The notes beneath the pieces are model-generated. The model was not told where the DNA came from, made no database searches, and saw nothing but the letters and a program-made list of their open reading frames with translations. Shown piece after piece: positions 21,571 to 32,339 of a stretch of 64,000 nucleotides of DNA (its first letter is position 1; every line of letters starts with the position of its first letter). Both the position numbers and the translations under genes were made by a program. Source of the DNA: Cephalotus follicularis (Eukaryota > Streptophyta > Magnoliopsida > Oxalidales > Cephalotaceae); contig BDDD01002679.1 in NCBI GenBank assembly GCA_001972305.1, forward strand, positions 65,882 to 129,881. The letters are read 5' to 3'.

Positions 21571-23067
21571 AAACCAAATATGGATTCTTCGTTTTAGTTA
21601 TCATCCGGTTTTATCTTAATAGAATATGTTTTAATGAGATGAATGAATATTCTGTTTTTGATAGTGCTTTTGGTTTATGAAAAGGTACGGATTTTGTTAT
21701 CGAATGTTTGTTTCGGTTCTTTTCTATAAAACCTGTTTTATTACTGAAGTAGATATTACCAGTTTTATAAAGTGAGTACGACTCTCACTTATGAAAGTAT
21801 ACTAATTTTTGATATGGAACATGACTTTCACTATCGAGGTATGTTAAACGAGCATGACTTTCACATTAAGAAGTATGTTAATGATTATGATATGTTCAAA
21901 AAATATTTTGAAAATCTGTTTATGTTTTTAAATTGTTTGGAATAAAACAATACTTTTGGAATAAGGATATACAGAGATATTTCCTACCTATGGAGGTACC
22001 ATAGGCATGTCGTAGGATTGGCACGGGGACATGACACTTCTGTAGGGGTGTGATTTGACTACGGCGTCTCTCTATGTTATGATAAATCCCATAAGGTAGA
22101 TTTATGGATCCGTTATGTATGATAGAAGCGTATGGGTCGATCCTAGGATATGTTAAGGATTCGAATATTGGGGATTGATTTTGTAGTGCCGTACACGTCT
22201 TTCCGTCGTAGCATGTGGGCCTTGCAAACCCCTTGTAATTATTAATATGTGTATGAAATTTTGGATCTCTGTGATGAGATTATGGAATCGGATAAATCTT
22301 TGTTTTATTCTGTTTTCGAATCTTTAACTCGGATAATATTAAAGAAGTTTGGATATTGTTTCGGATACTGTTTTGAAATTTAGATTGGCTTTGAAATTTG
22401 GATTATGCTTTGAAATTTGAATATTGCTTTGAAAACCAGATTTTGCCTTCAAATATCGATTTGAAAATTTTGGTAACGTTTTGAAATTTGAATATTTGTT
22501 TTGAATTGATAGAATTGTTCATGTGACTACTTCCCTTTGTTTTCGGAAATAATGTACCTTTATTTTATATATGAGATATATGATATCTAAAGGTTCGGGT
22601 ATTTTCTATCCTTTAAAGTATCGTTTTTATGTTTTATGATTCTATATCCGTACTGAGGTTTGCTCAGTCGCGTTTTTGTTTTCCATAAGGCAGGGATTCT
22701 GGGACAGCATCCGAGAAACGTGTGATGAGAGAGATGTCACTTATGTCTGAGGATCACATAGGAGATTGATCCATTTATGTGTTGTTGCCTTATGATTATG
22801 TTAGGACTTGTCTTTAAACAATGTTAAGCCTTTTAATTTATGACTTTGGATTATGATTTTAACTTATGTTTTAGCTTTCAGTTTATGAATAAAATTTCAG
22901 ACTATGTTTTAGATTATGAATGTTATGTTTAGACCATCACGTATTTTGAAAGTAAAATAAGCTAATATTTTGATAAAAAGGAATAAAGTCAAGCTCTGTT
23001 ATATGATATGTTATGTTTTGTTTCGGATAATGAACCGTAAAGACTCCCACCGTTTGGGGGTGTTACA
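21571..23067 (+). repeat. Gypsy element A, 5' LTR portion
   Basis: The LTR ends CGTTTGGGGGTGTTACA and is followed five bases later by TGGTATTAGAGA (23072-23083), close to the initiator-Met tRNA primer-binding site TGGTATCAGAG. The left edge is the Sirevirus 2 insertion site. 'CTCAGTCGCGTTTTTGTTTTCCATAAGGCAGG' (only part quoted here) near 22665 resembles the LTR of Gypsy D near 63530, placing A and D in related families. Confidence 0.82.
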
Positions 23068-24540
23068 GAAATGGTATTAGAGAATAGGTTTTTGTTTCCT
23101 CAGAAGACTTATCTAGGTGTGACCTGTGAGATTGGGTAGACCTTCGGTTAGGATCTTTTCGTTGTGGTCTTTCTGACATGTTTTTTTTTGTTTCAACCTT
23201 GGTTTCTTTTGTTGTTGTGTTTTTTTTTATTTATGTTTCATAGATGGTACGAACAAGGAATACTCCTCAAGGAAACGAACCGATTGAGACTCGTGAAGAG
23301 TTTCGAAACGAGCCTATGGTTGAGGAGTTGGTGTGACAGGCAGTTGCTAAAGAAATGGATCGACTAATTCATGCTATGCAAAATCAAGGGCAAGGACGCC
23401 AAGGGAAAATTGCAGGGGAGAATGCACCGGCTGATGTTCAGACTGGTAGGGAAACTAGGGACCTGCTCGACACTCCTATATATGTCTGGCTTGAGCGATT
23501 CCAAAAGCAGAGGCCGCAGTCATTTAGTTCAATCCTGACACCTGTAGAGGCTGAGCATGGATTGCGCACATGGACAAAATCTTTAATGTGTTGGGATGTG
23601 ATGACAAACAGAAGGTGAGGTTGGCAGCATTTAAGTTGGAAGAAGATGCTCAAAAGTGGTGGCAAACTTTGAGGTTGGCTAAGGGAGGAGACTATATTGA
23701 TGCCTTGACATGGTTTGAGTTCTGTGAAGTCTTCTATTAGCAGTATTTCTCCACTGCTGACACGGAGGCTTATGCAAGGGAATTTGTGAACACAAGGCAA
23801 AGGGATGGTGAATCGGTCACCGAGTTTTTGGCCCGGTTCACTAGGTTAGTGTGTTTTTCTAGATCCATGGCGGGGTTGGCTTTTGAGCAAGCTGAGAAGT
23901 TCAAATGGGAACTACAGTAACAACTTAGAGGGAAACTGATAAATTCCAGATTTGCTGACGTGGCAGAAGTAGCAGATGCTGCGAAGAACATTGAATTGGA
24001 GAGGTTGGACTTTCATGCAGCTCGGCAAGATGGGGAAAGGAAACGGAATAGGAGTGATTCCCAAGGATAAAATCCTGAGCAGCAAGGTGATGGTAAACAA
24101 CATAAAAAGGATCATAATCAGAATAAGGATGGGGGTAACCCCAATGTTCAGATTACTTTGCGGGAGGTGACATCCGATTGGAACATGTTACAAGGCCACC
24201 GGGGCATGTTTTTCGTGTGGACAAATGGGTCATCTCTTTAAGAATTGTCCAAATCCTCGTACAAGGAATAAAGGAGGAGATGGCAATGATGCGGGACAAC
24301 GCAATGTGGGAGGCAGAGTCTTCGCCATAACAACGCATCAGGCTGCGAACGCTCCAGGTATTGGTTGGGTTATTGTTGTTGTTTGGTAACCGTAAGGAGT
24401 TTTTTTTTTTGTTGATGAGTCAACTTATTCTGTGGTAACTAAGTTATTTTGTTATGCATATTGGCATGCCTTTTTATGTTATTGATTCGGATTGGTAGAT
24501 GCTTAGATTTCAGGACGAAATCTTTTTAAGGGGGGAATGA
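23068..24540 (+). mobile_element. Gypsy element A, internal Gag region (fossil)
   Basis: After the primer-binding site comes a Gag of Tekay/Del chromovirus type. It starts near 23244 (MVRTRNTPQGNEP). The capsid-like part has 'AQKWWQTLRLAKGGDYIDALTWF', 'YAREFVNTRQRDGESVTEFLARFTRL' and 'FADVAEVADAAKNIELERLDF' (split here by domain). A CCHC knuckle CFSCGQMGHLFKNC lies near 24205. The end, TTTTTAAGGGGGGAATGA, is the polypurine tract before the LTR at 24541. No reverse transcriptase or integrase is recognised, so this copy is a short, non-autonomous fossil with several breaks. Confidence 0.78.
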
Positions 24541-25030
24541 TGTAATACCCCGTTTGTTCATATGCATATTTTCGGGCTTTTAAATTTGTTTTGTTAAGTT
24601 GTCGGCCTATTTTGATTTTGGGCTCTTATGTTTTAGGCCGAATGATACCATCTTTGGGCTTTTGAAAAATCGTAAGAGGATGTATATGGATAATTAAAAT
24701 TAATTGTATTATATTATAATGCTGTTTTAAATCAGTTTTATCATAAAAAATGGTAAAAGTATTTTATTAGGAAACAAAATAGCTTATTTTGGGAAAAACT
24801 TATTTTCTTTTCTTATTTTTCTCTCCCTCTCCCGTAAGTCTCTCCTCTCTTCTCCCTATTTCACCGAATCTCTCCCTCTTTCCTCTATCTCTACTGAAAT
24901 TTCTGCCCTTTTTCCCTATCCTATCATATTTTGGTCTCTTCTTTCTTTATTTCAGCCGATTGTGCCTCTTCTTTTCTGTTTATGAGTGTCGTGTCCATTG
25001 TTTTGTGCCATCTCCATCTCTCAATTTCAT
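24541..25030 (+). repeat. Gypsy element A, start of 3' LTR
   Basis: It begins TGTAATACCCCGTTTGTTC directly after the polypurine tract. It carries an AT-rich U3 and a pyrimidine-rich leader-like part (24800-24990), and remains similar to the LTR of Gypsy D at 59370-59430 up to about 25030. Beyond that, sequence character changes abruptly to GC-rich. Confidence 0.72.
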
Positions 25031-25745
25031 GGTAGCCATGATCTTGGATGTGAAGGGGTGGGCGCTGATGTTGCGCACCTCGGACAGATGTCCCCTCCCC
25101 TGTTCTTCTCCTCAAAACTTTCTTTCCAGCTCAGCAAGCTTTCTGTTCATTGTTTGCTCCACATCCTCTATGTTCCTAGCCTTGCTAGAGACACGTGACC
25201 CTCCAGCCACTGTGGCTGGGGGTCGACTCTGCTTCCTCGCACCGTACCAGTTCTGCGCAGAGCATTGGAGCGCACTTGCGCCTCCTCTTCTCCTCTGGCT
25301 TCCTCCCGAGGATCCACATCCATGGCATGGTGTTCATGGCGCGCTCTCCTGGGATCGTGGGGCTGATCTCGGGCAGTTGAGGACTCTGCCTTCTGAGATG
25401 CATTGATCTCAGGTCTCCTCCCCAGGGAAATATTATCCCCTGACCGCCTTGGGGGAAGTTTGTCTCCCCTAGGAGGGTTTTGCCTGGCACCTCAGGGGCG
25501 CCCCATCTCCACCACTGGCCTAACAAGGCCGCTTTGTCCTCTGCTATTTGCTTGGACAGGTCGGGCCTGGGCCTGGTTGGTGAGGTTGGTCGTCAACAGA
25601 TCTGTGAGACACTCCACCCCCTGAATGAGCCAATTGAGCCGCTCCTCAGTGACAGGGGCTTGCTCTTGGGACACCACTTGGACGGCTTCCGAGAGAGGAG
25701 GAGGGACCTCCTGTTGTTGGCTGCCCGAGCTTTGTTCTAGGCATG
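25030..25745 (-). pseudogene. Gypsy Gag-like fragment, non-chromovirus type (fossil)
   Basis: On the minus strand this GC-rich piece resembles the N-terminal part of Gag from Gypsy elements of the Athila/Tat kind. It has a Gln/Pro-rich start ('SGSQQQEVPPPL'), a helix 'TEERLNWLIQGVECLTDLL', an 'MDVDPR' and Arg/Glu-rich stretch, and a coil 'IEDVEQTMNRKLAELERKF'. A 'HPFTSKIMATMKL' block like the 'SPFT..I' motif ahead of the capsid domain follows. The assignment rests on weak patterns. It sits exactly between the A LTR and Sirevirus 2 and is broken. Confidence 0.4.
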
Positions 25746-25994
25746 ATGATTTGTGAAGGATATAAAGAAAGAACAAGTATATACGTTGTTAAAAGAGAGT
25801 TTTCGGCTTGAGATACACCAAGATAGGCTAAAGCGGCCGTTAGAACGAGTTTAGGTTTTGAAAGTTGTATGACAGACGGCGCTTAAAAATTTATATCTGC
25901 GCCTCGACGCTTAAATTTAAAGCGTTGATGCTTTAGCACATAACTGCTGACATTTATTTCATAATAGTTGACGTTTAAGATGTATTAAAAAAAC

Positions 25995-26027
<33 letters not shown>

Positions 26028-26053
26028 AAAAAAATATAATCAGATAACTTCAC
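25746..26053 (-). other. Spacer after RNase H with palindrome array and AT microsatellite
   Basis: Non-coding spacer of Sirevirus 2. AAGCG/CGCTT units lie at 25875-25980 and an (AT)n run at about 25993-26022. It is the counterpart of 7339-7648 in Sirevirus 1, which carries the other array type. Confidence 0.6.
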
Positions 26054-26437
26054 TTAATTAATTTCATATAATCCTAATTCCATCCTAAAAATTGAGAAGG
26101 TATGTTCATCTAGGGGTTTTGTAAAAATATCTGCTATTTGATCCTTCGTAGGCACAAAAACAAGTTCGATATCTTCTCGTTCTATGTGATCTTTAATAAA
26201 ATGATATCGAATATCTATATGTTTGGTTCTAGAATGATGTACATGATTTTTTCCTAAACAAATTGCACTAGTATTGTCACACTTTATAGGTACCGTTTTT
26301 AAATTAAAACCATAATCTAAAAGTTGTTGTTTCATCCACATAACTTGTGCACAACAGCTTCCAGCTGCTACATACTCAGCTTCGGTAGTAGAAAGTGCTA
26401 CCGAATTTTGCTTTTTGCTAAACCATGAAATAAGCAT
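26054..26437 (-). CDS. Copia RNase H (Sirevirus 2)
   Basis: This 127-residue part has the plant Copia RNase H signature: 'WFSKKQNSVALSTTEAEYVAAG', then 'MWMKQQLLDYGF', 'IKCDNTSAICLGKNHVHHSRTKHIDIRYHFIKD' (by sections) and 'VPTKDQIADIFTKPL'. RNase H removes the RNA template during reverse transcription. It is the C-terminal end of pol and is part of a fossil. Confidence 0.88.
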   Translation of the reverse strand: MLISWFSKKQNSVALSTTEAEYVAAGSCCAQVMWMKQQLLDYGFNLKTVPIKCDNTSAICLGKNHVHHSRTKHIDIRYHFIKDHIEREDIELVFVPTKDQIADIFTKPLDEHTFSIFRMELGLYEIN

Positions 26438-27515
26438 ATTCCCTAAAAATTGACAAGTATCTCTTTCTATCTACCTTATATCCTCCAAAATCAGCATCCG
26501 AGTATGTATGCAAATCAAAAGTAGAATTCCTAGGATGCCATAAACCTAAGGACGGTGTATATGCTAAATATTTAAAGATTCGTTTTACAACATGAAGATG
26601 TGATTCTTTTGGACATGCTTGAAAACGAGCACACAAACATAAACTAAATAAAATATCTGGTCTACTAGCAGTTAGATAAAGTAAAGAACCAATCATACTC
26701 CTATACGTTGGAGTTTGACTTTTCTTTGCATTATCCATCCCAAACCGCTTGATTAAATCTTTCATGTATTTGGATTGGTTGATGAATATGCCATCTTTGA
26801 GTTGTTTAACTTGAAGTCCGAGGAAGAAATTCAATTCACCCATCATACTCATTTCAAATTCATAATAAATAATCTTAGCAAAATCATTGCACAAACTTTC
26901 ATTAGTTGATCCAAATATAATATCGTCAACGTATATTTGTACAATTAAAATATCTTCATTTAAAGATTTTGTAAATAAAGTTATATCTATTGATCCTCTT
27001 TTAAAATTATTTTTAAGTAAATAACCACTCAATTTTTCATACCAAGCTATAGGAGCTTGTTTTAAACCATACAAAGCTTTTGAAAGCTTAAAAACAAGAT
27101 TTGGAAAATGTGGATTTTCAAAACCAGGTGGTTGTTCAACATAAACTTCCTCTTTTATCAAGCCATTTAAAAAGGCACTTTTACATCCATTTGATAAAGT
27201 GTAAAATCTTTAAAAGATGCATATGCAAGCAAGATTCTAATAGATTCTAATCGAGCTACAGGTGCATAAGATTAATCAAAAACAATTCCCTCTTCTTGGG
27301 AATACCCTTTAGCTACTAACCTAGCTTTATTTCTAATAAATTCCTTGTTCATCCATTTTATTCCTAAACACCCATTTAGTTCCAATAATGTTATGATCAC
27401 AAGGTCTAGGTACTAGAAACCAAACTTTGTTACGTTCAAACTGGTTTAACTCTTCTTGCATAGCCACTATCCAATTTTCATCTTTTTCTACTTCTTTTAT
27501 ATTTTTGGGTTCTAT
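26418..27515 (-). CDS. Copia reverse transcriptase region (Sirevirus 2)
   Basis: The clearest frame (26418-27161) has 'EEVYVEQPPGFENPHFPNLVFKL', 'ALYGLKQAPIAWYEKL', the catalytic 'YVDDIIFGSTNE', 'MMGELNFFLGLQV', 'YRSMIGSLLYLTASRPDILF' and 'SDADFGGYKVDRK' (short quotes by section). Further upstream on the minus strand, to about 27515, blocks like 'GYSQEEG', 'APVA' and 'IRNKARLVA' continue the N-terminal half. Compared with Sirevirus 1 the motifs are the same but sequences are clearly diverged. Fossil, with several breaks. Confidence 0.86.
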
Positions 27516-29021
27516 TTAAGAAAGAAATGCTATATAATTATGAGCAATTAAAGACCTAGTAACTATACCTTGTTTAGGATCACCTATAATTGCTTCAAGA
27601 GGATGTCCTTCAACTACCTTCAAAGTTTTATTATAAAGATTTTCTTGATAACTATCTTGAGATTTTATTTCTTGTTTTGGTTCTTCATGATAACTATCTT
27701 CTAGACTTAAGTCTCTAATCTTATTTTCAACAATTTCTATACTATCAGTTTCAACTATATCTTTTGGATGCATAGAATTAGATTCATCGAAAACTACATG
27801 CATAGATTCTTTTACAAGCAAAGTTCTTTTATTAAAACATCTATATGCTCTACTTGTATTAGAATAACCGAGAAATATACCTTCGTCGACTTTGGAATCG
27901 AACTTACCGAGATGTTCTTTTCCGTTGTTGTGAATGTAGCACTTGCATCCGAAAGCACGAAAGTATCCAATATTAGGCTTTCTCCCCCTCCATAATTCAT
28001 AAGGAGTCCTTTTAAGAATAGGCCTTATTGATGTTCGGTTTAAAATATAAGTTGAAGTATTTATGGCCTCAGCCCAAAAATATTTTGGTAATATATTTTC
28101 ATTTAAAATAGTTCTACACATTTCTTGTAGAGTTCTATTCTTCTTTTCAACAACCATATTTTGTTGAGGTGTTCTAGGAGTAGAAAATTCATGTACAAAA
28201 CCATTTTCATTACAAAAATTTTTTAAAAGATTATTTTCAAATTCTCTACCATGGTCACTTCTTATAGTTAAAATAGAAGTGCCTTTTTCTTTTTGAATCA
28301 TTTTACAGAAAATTGAGAATTCTTTAAAAGTATCACTTTTATGAGCAAGAAAAATTGTCCATGTGTATCGTGAATAATCATCTACTATAACTATAGCATA
28401 TGATTTACCTCCTAAACTTCTAACATATATAGGTCCGAATAAGTCAATATGTAATAGTTGTAATGGCCTGGTTGTAGAGACAAAATTTTTAGTTTTAAAA
28501 GACTCTCTAGTTTGCTTCCCATGCTGACAAGCATCACAAATTTTATCTTTTTCAAAATTAATTTTGGGAAGACCTTTGACTAGACCATGTTTCAAAATTT
28601 TTGAAATTGTTGTCATACCAACATGACCAAGTCTCCTATGCCATAACCAACTATCATTATTTATAGATACTAGACATTTTACATTTTGTAAATCGTTTAT
28701 GTCTACAATATAAACATTGCCATGTCTGTATCCTATAAATTTAATTTGGTTATTTTTTATGTTTATTACTTTACATAAATCATTTTCAAAAATTACTCTA
28801 CAACATTTGTCACATAATTGACTTATGCTCAACATATTGTGTTTAAGTCCTTCTACATATAATACATTAGAAATAGAGGTATGTTCATTACCTATGGAGC
28901 CAACTCCCATGATTTTTCCTTTTGCGTTGTCTCCAAACGTGACATCACCTCCTTGCTTTAATTCGAATTTAATAAATAAACTTTTGTCACCCGTCATATA
29001 CTTTGAACATCTACTATCCAA
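27516..29021 (-). CDS. Copia protease and integrase region (Sirevirus 2)
   Basis: This 501-residue frame starts within the protease, whose '[15 protein letters not shown]' matches the D-S-G.S family pattern imperfectly. It continues with 'GLKHNMLSISQLCDK', the zinc-binding part ('[12 protein letters not shown]' and 'CDACQHGKQTR'), and the integrase core '[12 protein letters not shown]', 'IRSDHGREFENN' and 'TPRTPQQNMVVEKKNRTLQE', which hold the catalytic D, D and E. 'AFGCKCYIHN' and '[15 protein letters not shown]' follow, with an acidic linker at the end. It runs to the start of the reverse transcriptase region. Confidence 0.87.
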   Translation of the reverse strand: MDSRCSKYMTGDKSLFIKFELKQGGDVTFGDNAKGKIMGVGSIGNEHTSISNVLYVEGLKHNMLSISQLCDKCCRVIFENDLCKVINIKNNQIKFIGYRHGNVYIVDINDLQNVKCLVSINNDSWLWHRRLGHVGMTTISKILKHGLVKGLPKINFEKDKICDACQHGKQTRESFKTKNFVSTTRPLQLLHIDLFGPIYVRSLGGKSYAIVIVDDYSRYTWTIFLAHKSDTFKEFSIFCKMIQKEKGTSILTIRSDHGREFENNLLKNFCNENGFVHEFSTPRTPQQNMVVEKKNRTLQEMCRTILNENILPKYFWAEAINTSTYILNRTSIRPILKRTPYELWRGRKPNIGYFRAFGCKCYIHNNGKEHLGKFDSKVDEGIFLGYSNTSRAYRCFNKRTLLVKESMHVVFDESNSMHPKDIVETDSIEIVENKIRDLSLEDSYHEEPKQEIKSQDSYQENLYNKTLKVVEGHPLEAIIGDPKQGIVTRSLIAHNYIAFLS

Positions 29022-29074
29022 ATACCATTGTATTTTCTTGGATAGTGCCTTTAGGCATACCTACAAAAATAATA

Positions 29075-29386
29075 TCAAATTTTTGTTTGAGGTCCCCAAC
29101 TAATTTTGGGTCCTTTTGGGTTAGTATCAATGATTCTTTTTGGAACCCATATTTTCTTTACTTTAATAAAATCAGGTGTTGATTTATGTTTAATATTTCT
29201 CATATAAAAACATGATGAAGATATATGACCTTTTTTACCACAATAATTACAAAAAACATTTGTATTTGTCTTTCTAACAATTTCTTTTTCAATTTTTATT
29301 TTTCTTTTAAAAAAATTTTGACCATGCTTTACATTATTCATTTCATCATACCCTAATCCAACTTTATCAAACACACATCTTTGCAT
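29075..29386 (-). CDS. Copia Gag C-terminal knuckle region (Sirevirus 2)
   Basis: 103 residues with 'KVGLGYDE', a CCHC knuckle CNYCGKKGHISSSC, and the 'KKIWVPKR' and 'GPKISWGP' repeats seen before protease. It is the C-terminal continuation of the Gag whose N-terminal part lies at 38660-39991; Gypsy B inserted between them. Confidence 0.8.
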   Translation of the reverse strand: MQRCVFDKVGLGYDEMNNVKHGQNFFKRKIKIEKEIVRKTNTNVFCNYCGKKGHISSSCFYMRNIKHKSTPDFIKVKKIWVPKRIIDTNPKGPKISWGPQTKI

Positions 29387-29395
29387 GCCTAATAG

Positions 29396-31231
29396 TGTAA
29401 CGCCCGGGATTTTCGTTAAAGTGTAATGTTGTTTTACAATGTAAATTATGCTTTGAATTAATGAGAATTATGACTTTTCCCTATTTGTAATAATTAAACT
29501 TGGGCAAAAGTTGAAGTGTGGAAAGTGTGATGCAAGGCGGGCAGCCGACTGCCTTGGGGAGGCAGTCGACTGGACCCTGTGGAAGGGACCAGCCGCCTGT
29601 TGTATGAGGCAGTCGGTTGGATAGTGTCGGTGGGGACAGCCGACGCCAGGTCTGGGCAGTCAACTGTCGACAGGTCTGGCAGCATAACGTGCGCGCCAGA
29701 CTGTTGGTGGAAAAAGGGGGTGTATTTTGTTTTAATGCGGGCAGAGAAAGGAGAAGAGAGAGAGGTCGGTATTCTCCATAAAAGCGTGTCTTCTCTCCTT
29801 CAATCTTCACCAATCGTACCGAGAGGAGAAGAAAGTTCAACTGTGTGAAGGAGAAAGGAGAGGAGGTGTGTGTGTTGTATTCCAAAAGCTTTGTGTTGGG
29901 CTGTGTTGGGGAGCTTGGACCAGTGACCGGAGGATCCAGATTTGTTGGAGTTGCTGGACGAATTCGGAGCCTTGGAAACTTGGATTGGAACTCAAAGAGG
30001 TGGATTGCAATTCCTAACTTGGAATTCTAAGGTAGGGTTAAATCTCATAATCGTGGTTTAAGTTTTGTTATAATGGACGTAATGGGTGAAATGCATGCTA
30101 TGAACCGTGAGCATAAATGTATGTTGTTGTTGTTGAATGCTCGTATTTGAATGGATTGAAGTGTGGATGATGTGCATTTTAACTGTTGTTTTTGCCAACT
30201 GGTGTAAATCCAGTCGACTGCCATGGCGAGCAGCCGACTGGAGGGCTAGAACAGCCGGCTGTCCAGTGCGAACAGCCGGCTACTCAACGGGAACCAGCCG
30301 ACTGGGTGTATGAACTAGTCGACTGTTCATACTTTAGATAGAACAGATCTACAGGAGGTTGTGTAGTTGACTGCCAAGAGAGGGCAGCCGACTGGATAAG
30401 GAAGGCAGTCGACTGCCAAGAAAGGGCAGCTGACTGGATGAAGTGGCAGCCGACTGCCAGGACTAGGACAGCCAGCTATCGAAGGCGAACAACTGACTGT
30501 CAGGAGAGACAGCCAACTGGATAGGGACTGACCCGCATACTTGAGCATATCCTTGCATTGCATTCTGATATGAATTGAATTGGTGATTGAAATGTGATTG
30601 AATTCTAAGGTGTTTTATCATTTTAGAAGTGCATACATGATTATATACAATCATTATTTGAAACGAAAACATATATTTTGATAAACGTGTGTTTTTACTT
30701 GGCATGGATGTGCCTTTGGTATTAATACATATACATACGTATATATGTATTATAGTATATTATGTTTTGCATCATGGTTGCATTCATTTCATGACATTCA
30801 TTATCACTAACCTTGAATTACTTTTATGATTTAGCCGAGTGAGGACAAAGGCTAACCCCCTACTATTGCAGATTGATGCAGTGACCTGGATATCGACCGT
30901 GCGTGGCGAATCTGTGGGGAGATGGAGTTTTATTATTAAATAAATGTTTTAACAATGTATTGGGACCCGTATTATTTTACATTGATGTATTGATGATGTT
31001 GATCGACTTTTGACCACGCCCCGTTAAAGGGATTTTGACAATGGTTCAATGATGTTAGTTGTTGGAATCGTGTGGTATGGGACACATGATTCGGGTTGTT
31101 GTTCAACTTATTATTAAATGCTTCCGCAGTTGTTGATGGAATCAATGTTTTTAATTTTATCGTATTTTTATAAGCTGAATATTTGTGTTAAAATGCCATG
31201 ACTTATGTTGTTAACGAAGCGGGGTGTGACA
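29396..31231 (+). repeat. 5' LTR of Gypsy B
   Basis: TGTAACGCCCGGG to GCGGGGTGTGACA. Palindrome arrays of the CAGTCGACTG type occur at 29540-29690 and 30205-30525, on either side of a leader-like part beginning near a TATA-like CCATAAAAG (29776). It matches the 3' LTR closely but is about 490 bases shorter. Confidence 0.88.
30205..30525. repeat. CAGTCGACTG palindrome array in B 5' LTR
   Basis: About sixteen units of CAGTCGACTG, CAGCCGACTG, CAGCCGGCTG and variants at about 20-base spacing. It lies downstream of the TATA-like box, so it is probably within the transcribed part. Confidence 0.8.
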
Positions 31232-31234
31232 ACA

Positions 31235-31246
31235 TGGTATCAGAGC
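31235..31246 (+). other. Primer-binding site, initiator-Met tRNA type (Gypsy B)
   Basis: TGGTATCAGAGC three bases after the 5' LTR. It is complementary to the 3' end of plant initiator methionine tRNA, the usual primer for these elements. Confidence 0.85.
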
Positions 31247-31370
31247 ATATATCCATTTATATGCTTAGCTAGGATACTATCCTTGGCAATTAAATGAGTT
31301 GTTCCTATATGGAAAGGATTCTCGATAGATATTGTTCCTAATGATAAATGTTATTTTTATAGGAACAAGA

Positions 31371-31905
31371 ATGGACGGTCGAAGAAGATGCGGGAGGCGT
31401 AGAGTTGTTGATGAGGATGTTCCCGAGGAGGTGAACCTTGGGGGAGATCCTGTGCATGATGTTCTGGAGGCGACTCATGGTGTGAGAGATCCGATGGACC
31501 GCATCGCTGACTATATCCAGCAGCAGGTAGCTGCTAATCAGCAGCAGATGGCTGCTAACGTAGCAAATATGGAGGAGATGCGGAGATTGTATGCTCAGGC
31601 TCAGCCTTAACAGATGGCTCATATTCAGGGTGTACACGATGATGGTAACCGGTTTGGAAGGAACCTTGAGAGGTTCATGAGACAAAATCCTCCCAGTTTC
31701 AAAGGGGAGCTTGATGCCACTATTGCTGAGAGGTGGCTACAGGATCTAGAGAAGATCTTCGAGGTCATGGAGTGCACTAACAGACAGAAGTTGAGATTTG
31801 CTGTGTACCGGTTATGGGGTGAGGCCATTCACTGGTGGGAGATGGTCAAAGCCAAATGGGAGGCCACTGGAGTTGCTGGTACTTGGGAGGGGTTTCAGGA
31901 GTTCT
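31371..31905 (+). CDS. Gypsy B Gag, N-terminal and capsid part
   Basis: It starts MDGRRRCGRRR near 31371, has a Gln/Asn-rich helix ('YIQQQVAANQQQMAANVANM') and a short linker, then the capsid-like part 'RFMRQNPPSFKGELDATIAERW' and 'AVYRLWGEAIHWWEMVKAKWE'. The same order is in Gypsy F at 53221-54108. Gag forms the particle. The organelle-like insert follows directly. Confidence 0.78.
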
Positions 31906-31978
31906 CTCACGATTGACTAATCGGCAAGTCTGCCCCTTATAGTATAGGGTTTTATTGGTTCGAATCCAATTCTTGAGA
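31906..31978 (+). tRNA. tRNA-like sequence, probably a pseudogene
   Basis: The unit is 73 bases long. The T arm is perfect: stem ATTGG/CCAAT with loop TTCGAAT. The acceptor stem CTCACGA/TCTTGAG pairs at 6 of 7 positions, followed by a discriminator A. A 3-bp D stem GAC/GTC encloses a loop with GG. The anticodon arm is irregular: CCCT/AGGG with an 8-base loop, so no anticodon can be assigned with confidence. No CCA is encoded. It is likely an old organelle tRNA copy. Confidence 0.42.
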
Positions 31979-32335
31979 TCATTTTTTGAGAAAAGGTCCC
32001 CCCACCCCACCGCCTATCTGGACTAGCCGCGCTGTCAAAAGCAAAACCATAGCAGGATAATTCAATTAGAGTCAAAGAAGAATGCCGCTTTAGTTTACTT
32101 GCTTTCAGTTTACTTTCTATTATATACTTTACCAGGTTGTTTACAGATCGATTTCATGAAACCCCGTAATTTTGGTAGAGGGTGCAGCTTTCTTTGGGGC
32201 GAAAGGATCTGACATCGATCAAGAAGAAGTGATTGATAGCAAGCGACATAGGATGAGCCAAGACAAAAAGAGGAACTTAACTCAACTTATTAGAAGAACT
32301 TTATCTTGCTCCCTATGTACCCCCGTTAGAACGGG
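31906..32335 (+). other. Organelle-like insert within Gypsy B Gag (possible mitochondrial DNA)
   Basis: About 430 bases that match no retroelement part and separate two halves of the Gag coding region. It begins with a 73-base tRNA-like unit. Text such as GACTAGCCGCGCTGTCAAAAGC and TTGCTTTCAGTTTACTTTC has the more GC-balanced, unrepetitive look of plant mitochondrial spacers. A mitochondrial origin is inference only; a plastid or nuclear origin is possible. Confidence 0.45.
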
Positions 32336-32339
32336 AGAG

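Noticed and set aside
24789-25406. 205-residue ORF with a hydrophobic, Leu/Phe/Ser-rich start
   Set aside because: The start is translated pyrimidine-rich LTR leader and the rest is antisense to the Gag-like fragment.
25993-26022. AT microsatellite as a regulatory element
   Set aside because: Simple (AT)n run with no supporting context.
31906-31978. A working nuclear tRNA gene
   Set aside because: The anticodon arm is irregular, the D stem is only 3 bp, and the sequence lies in an organelle-like insert.
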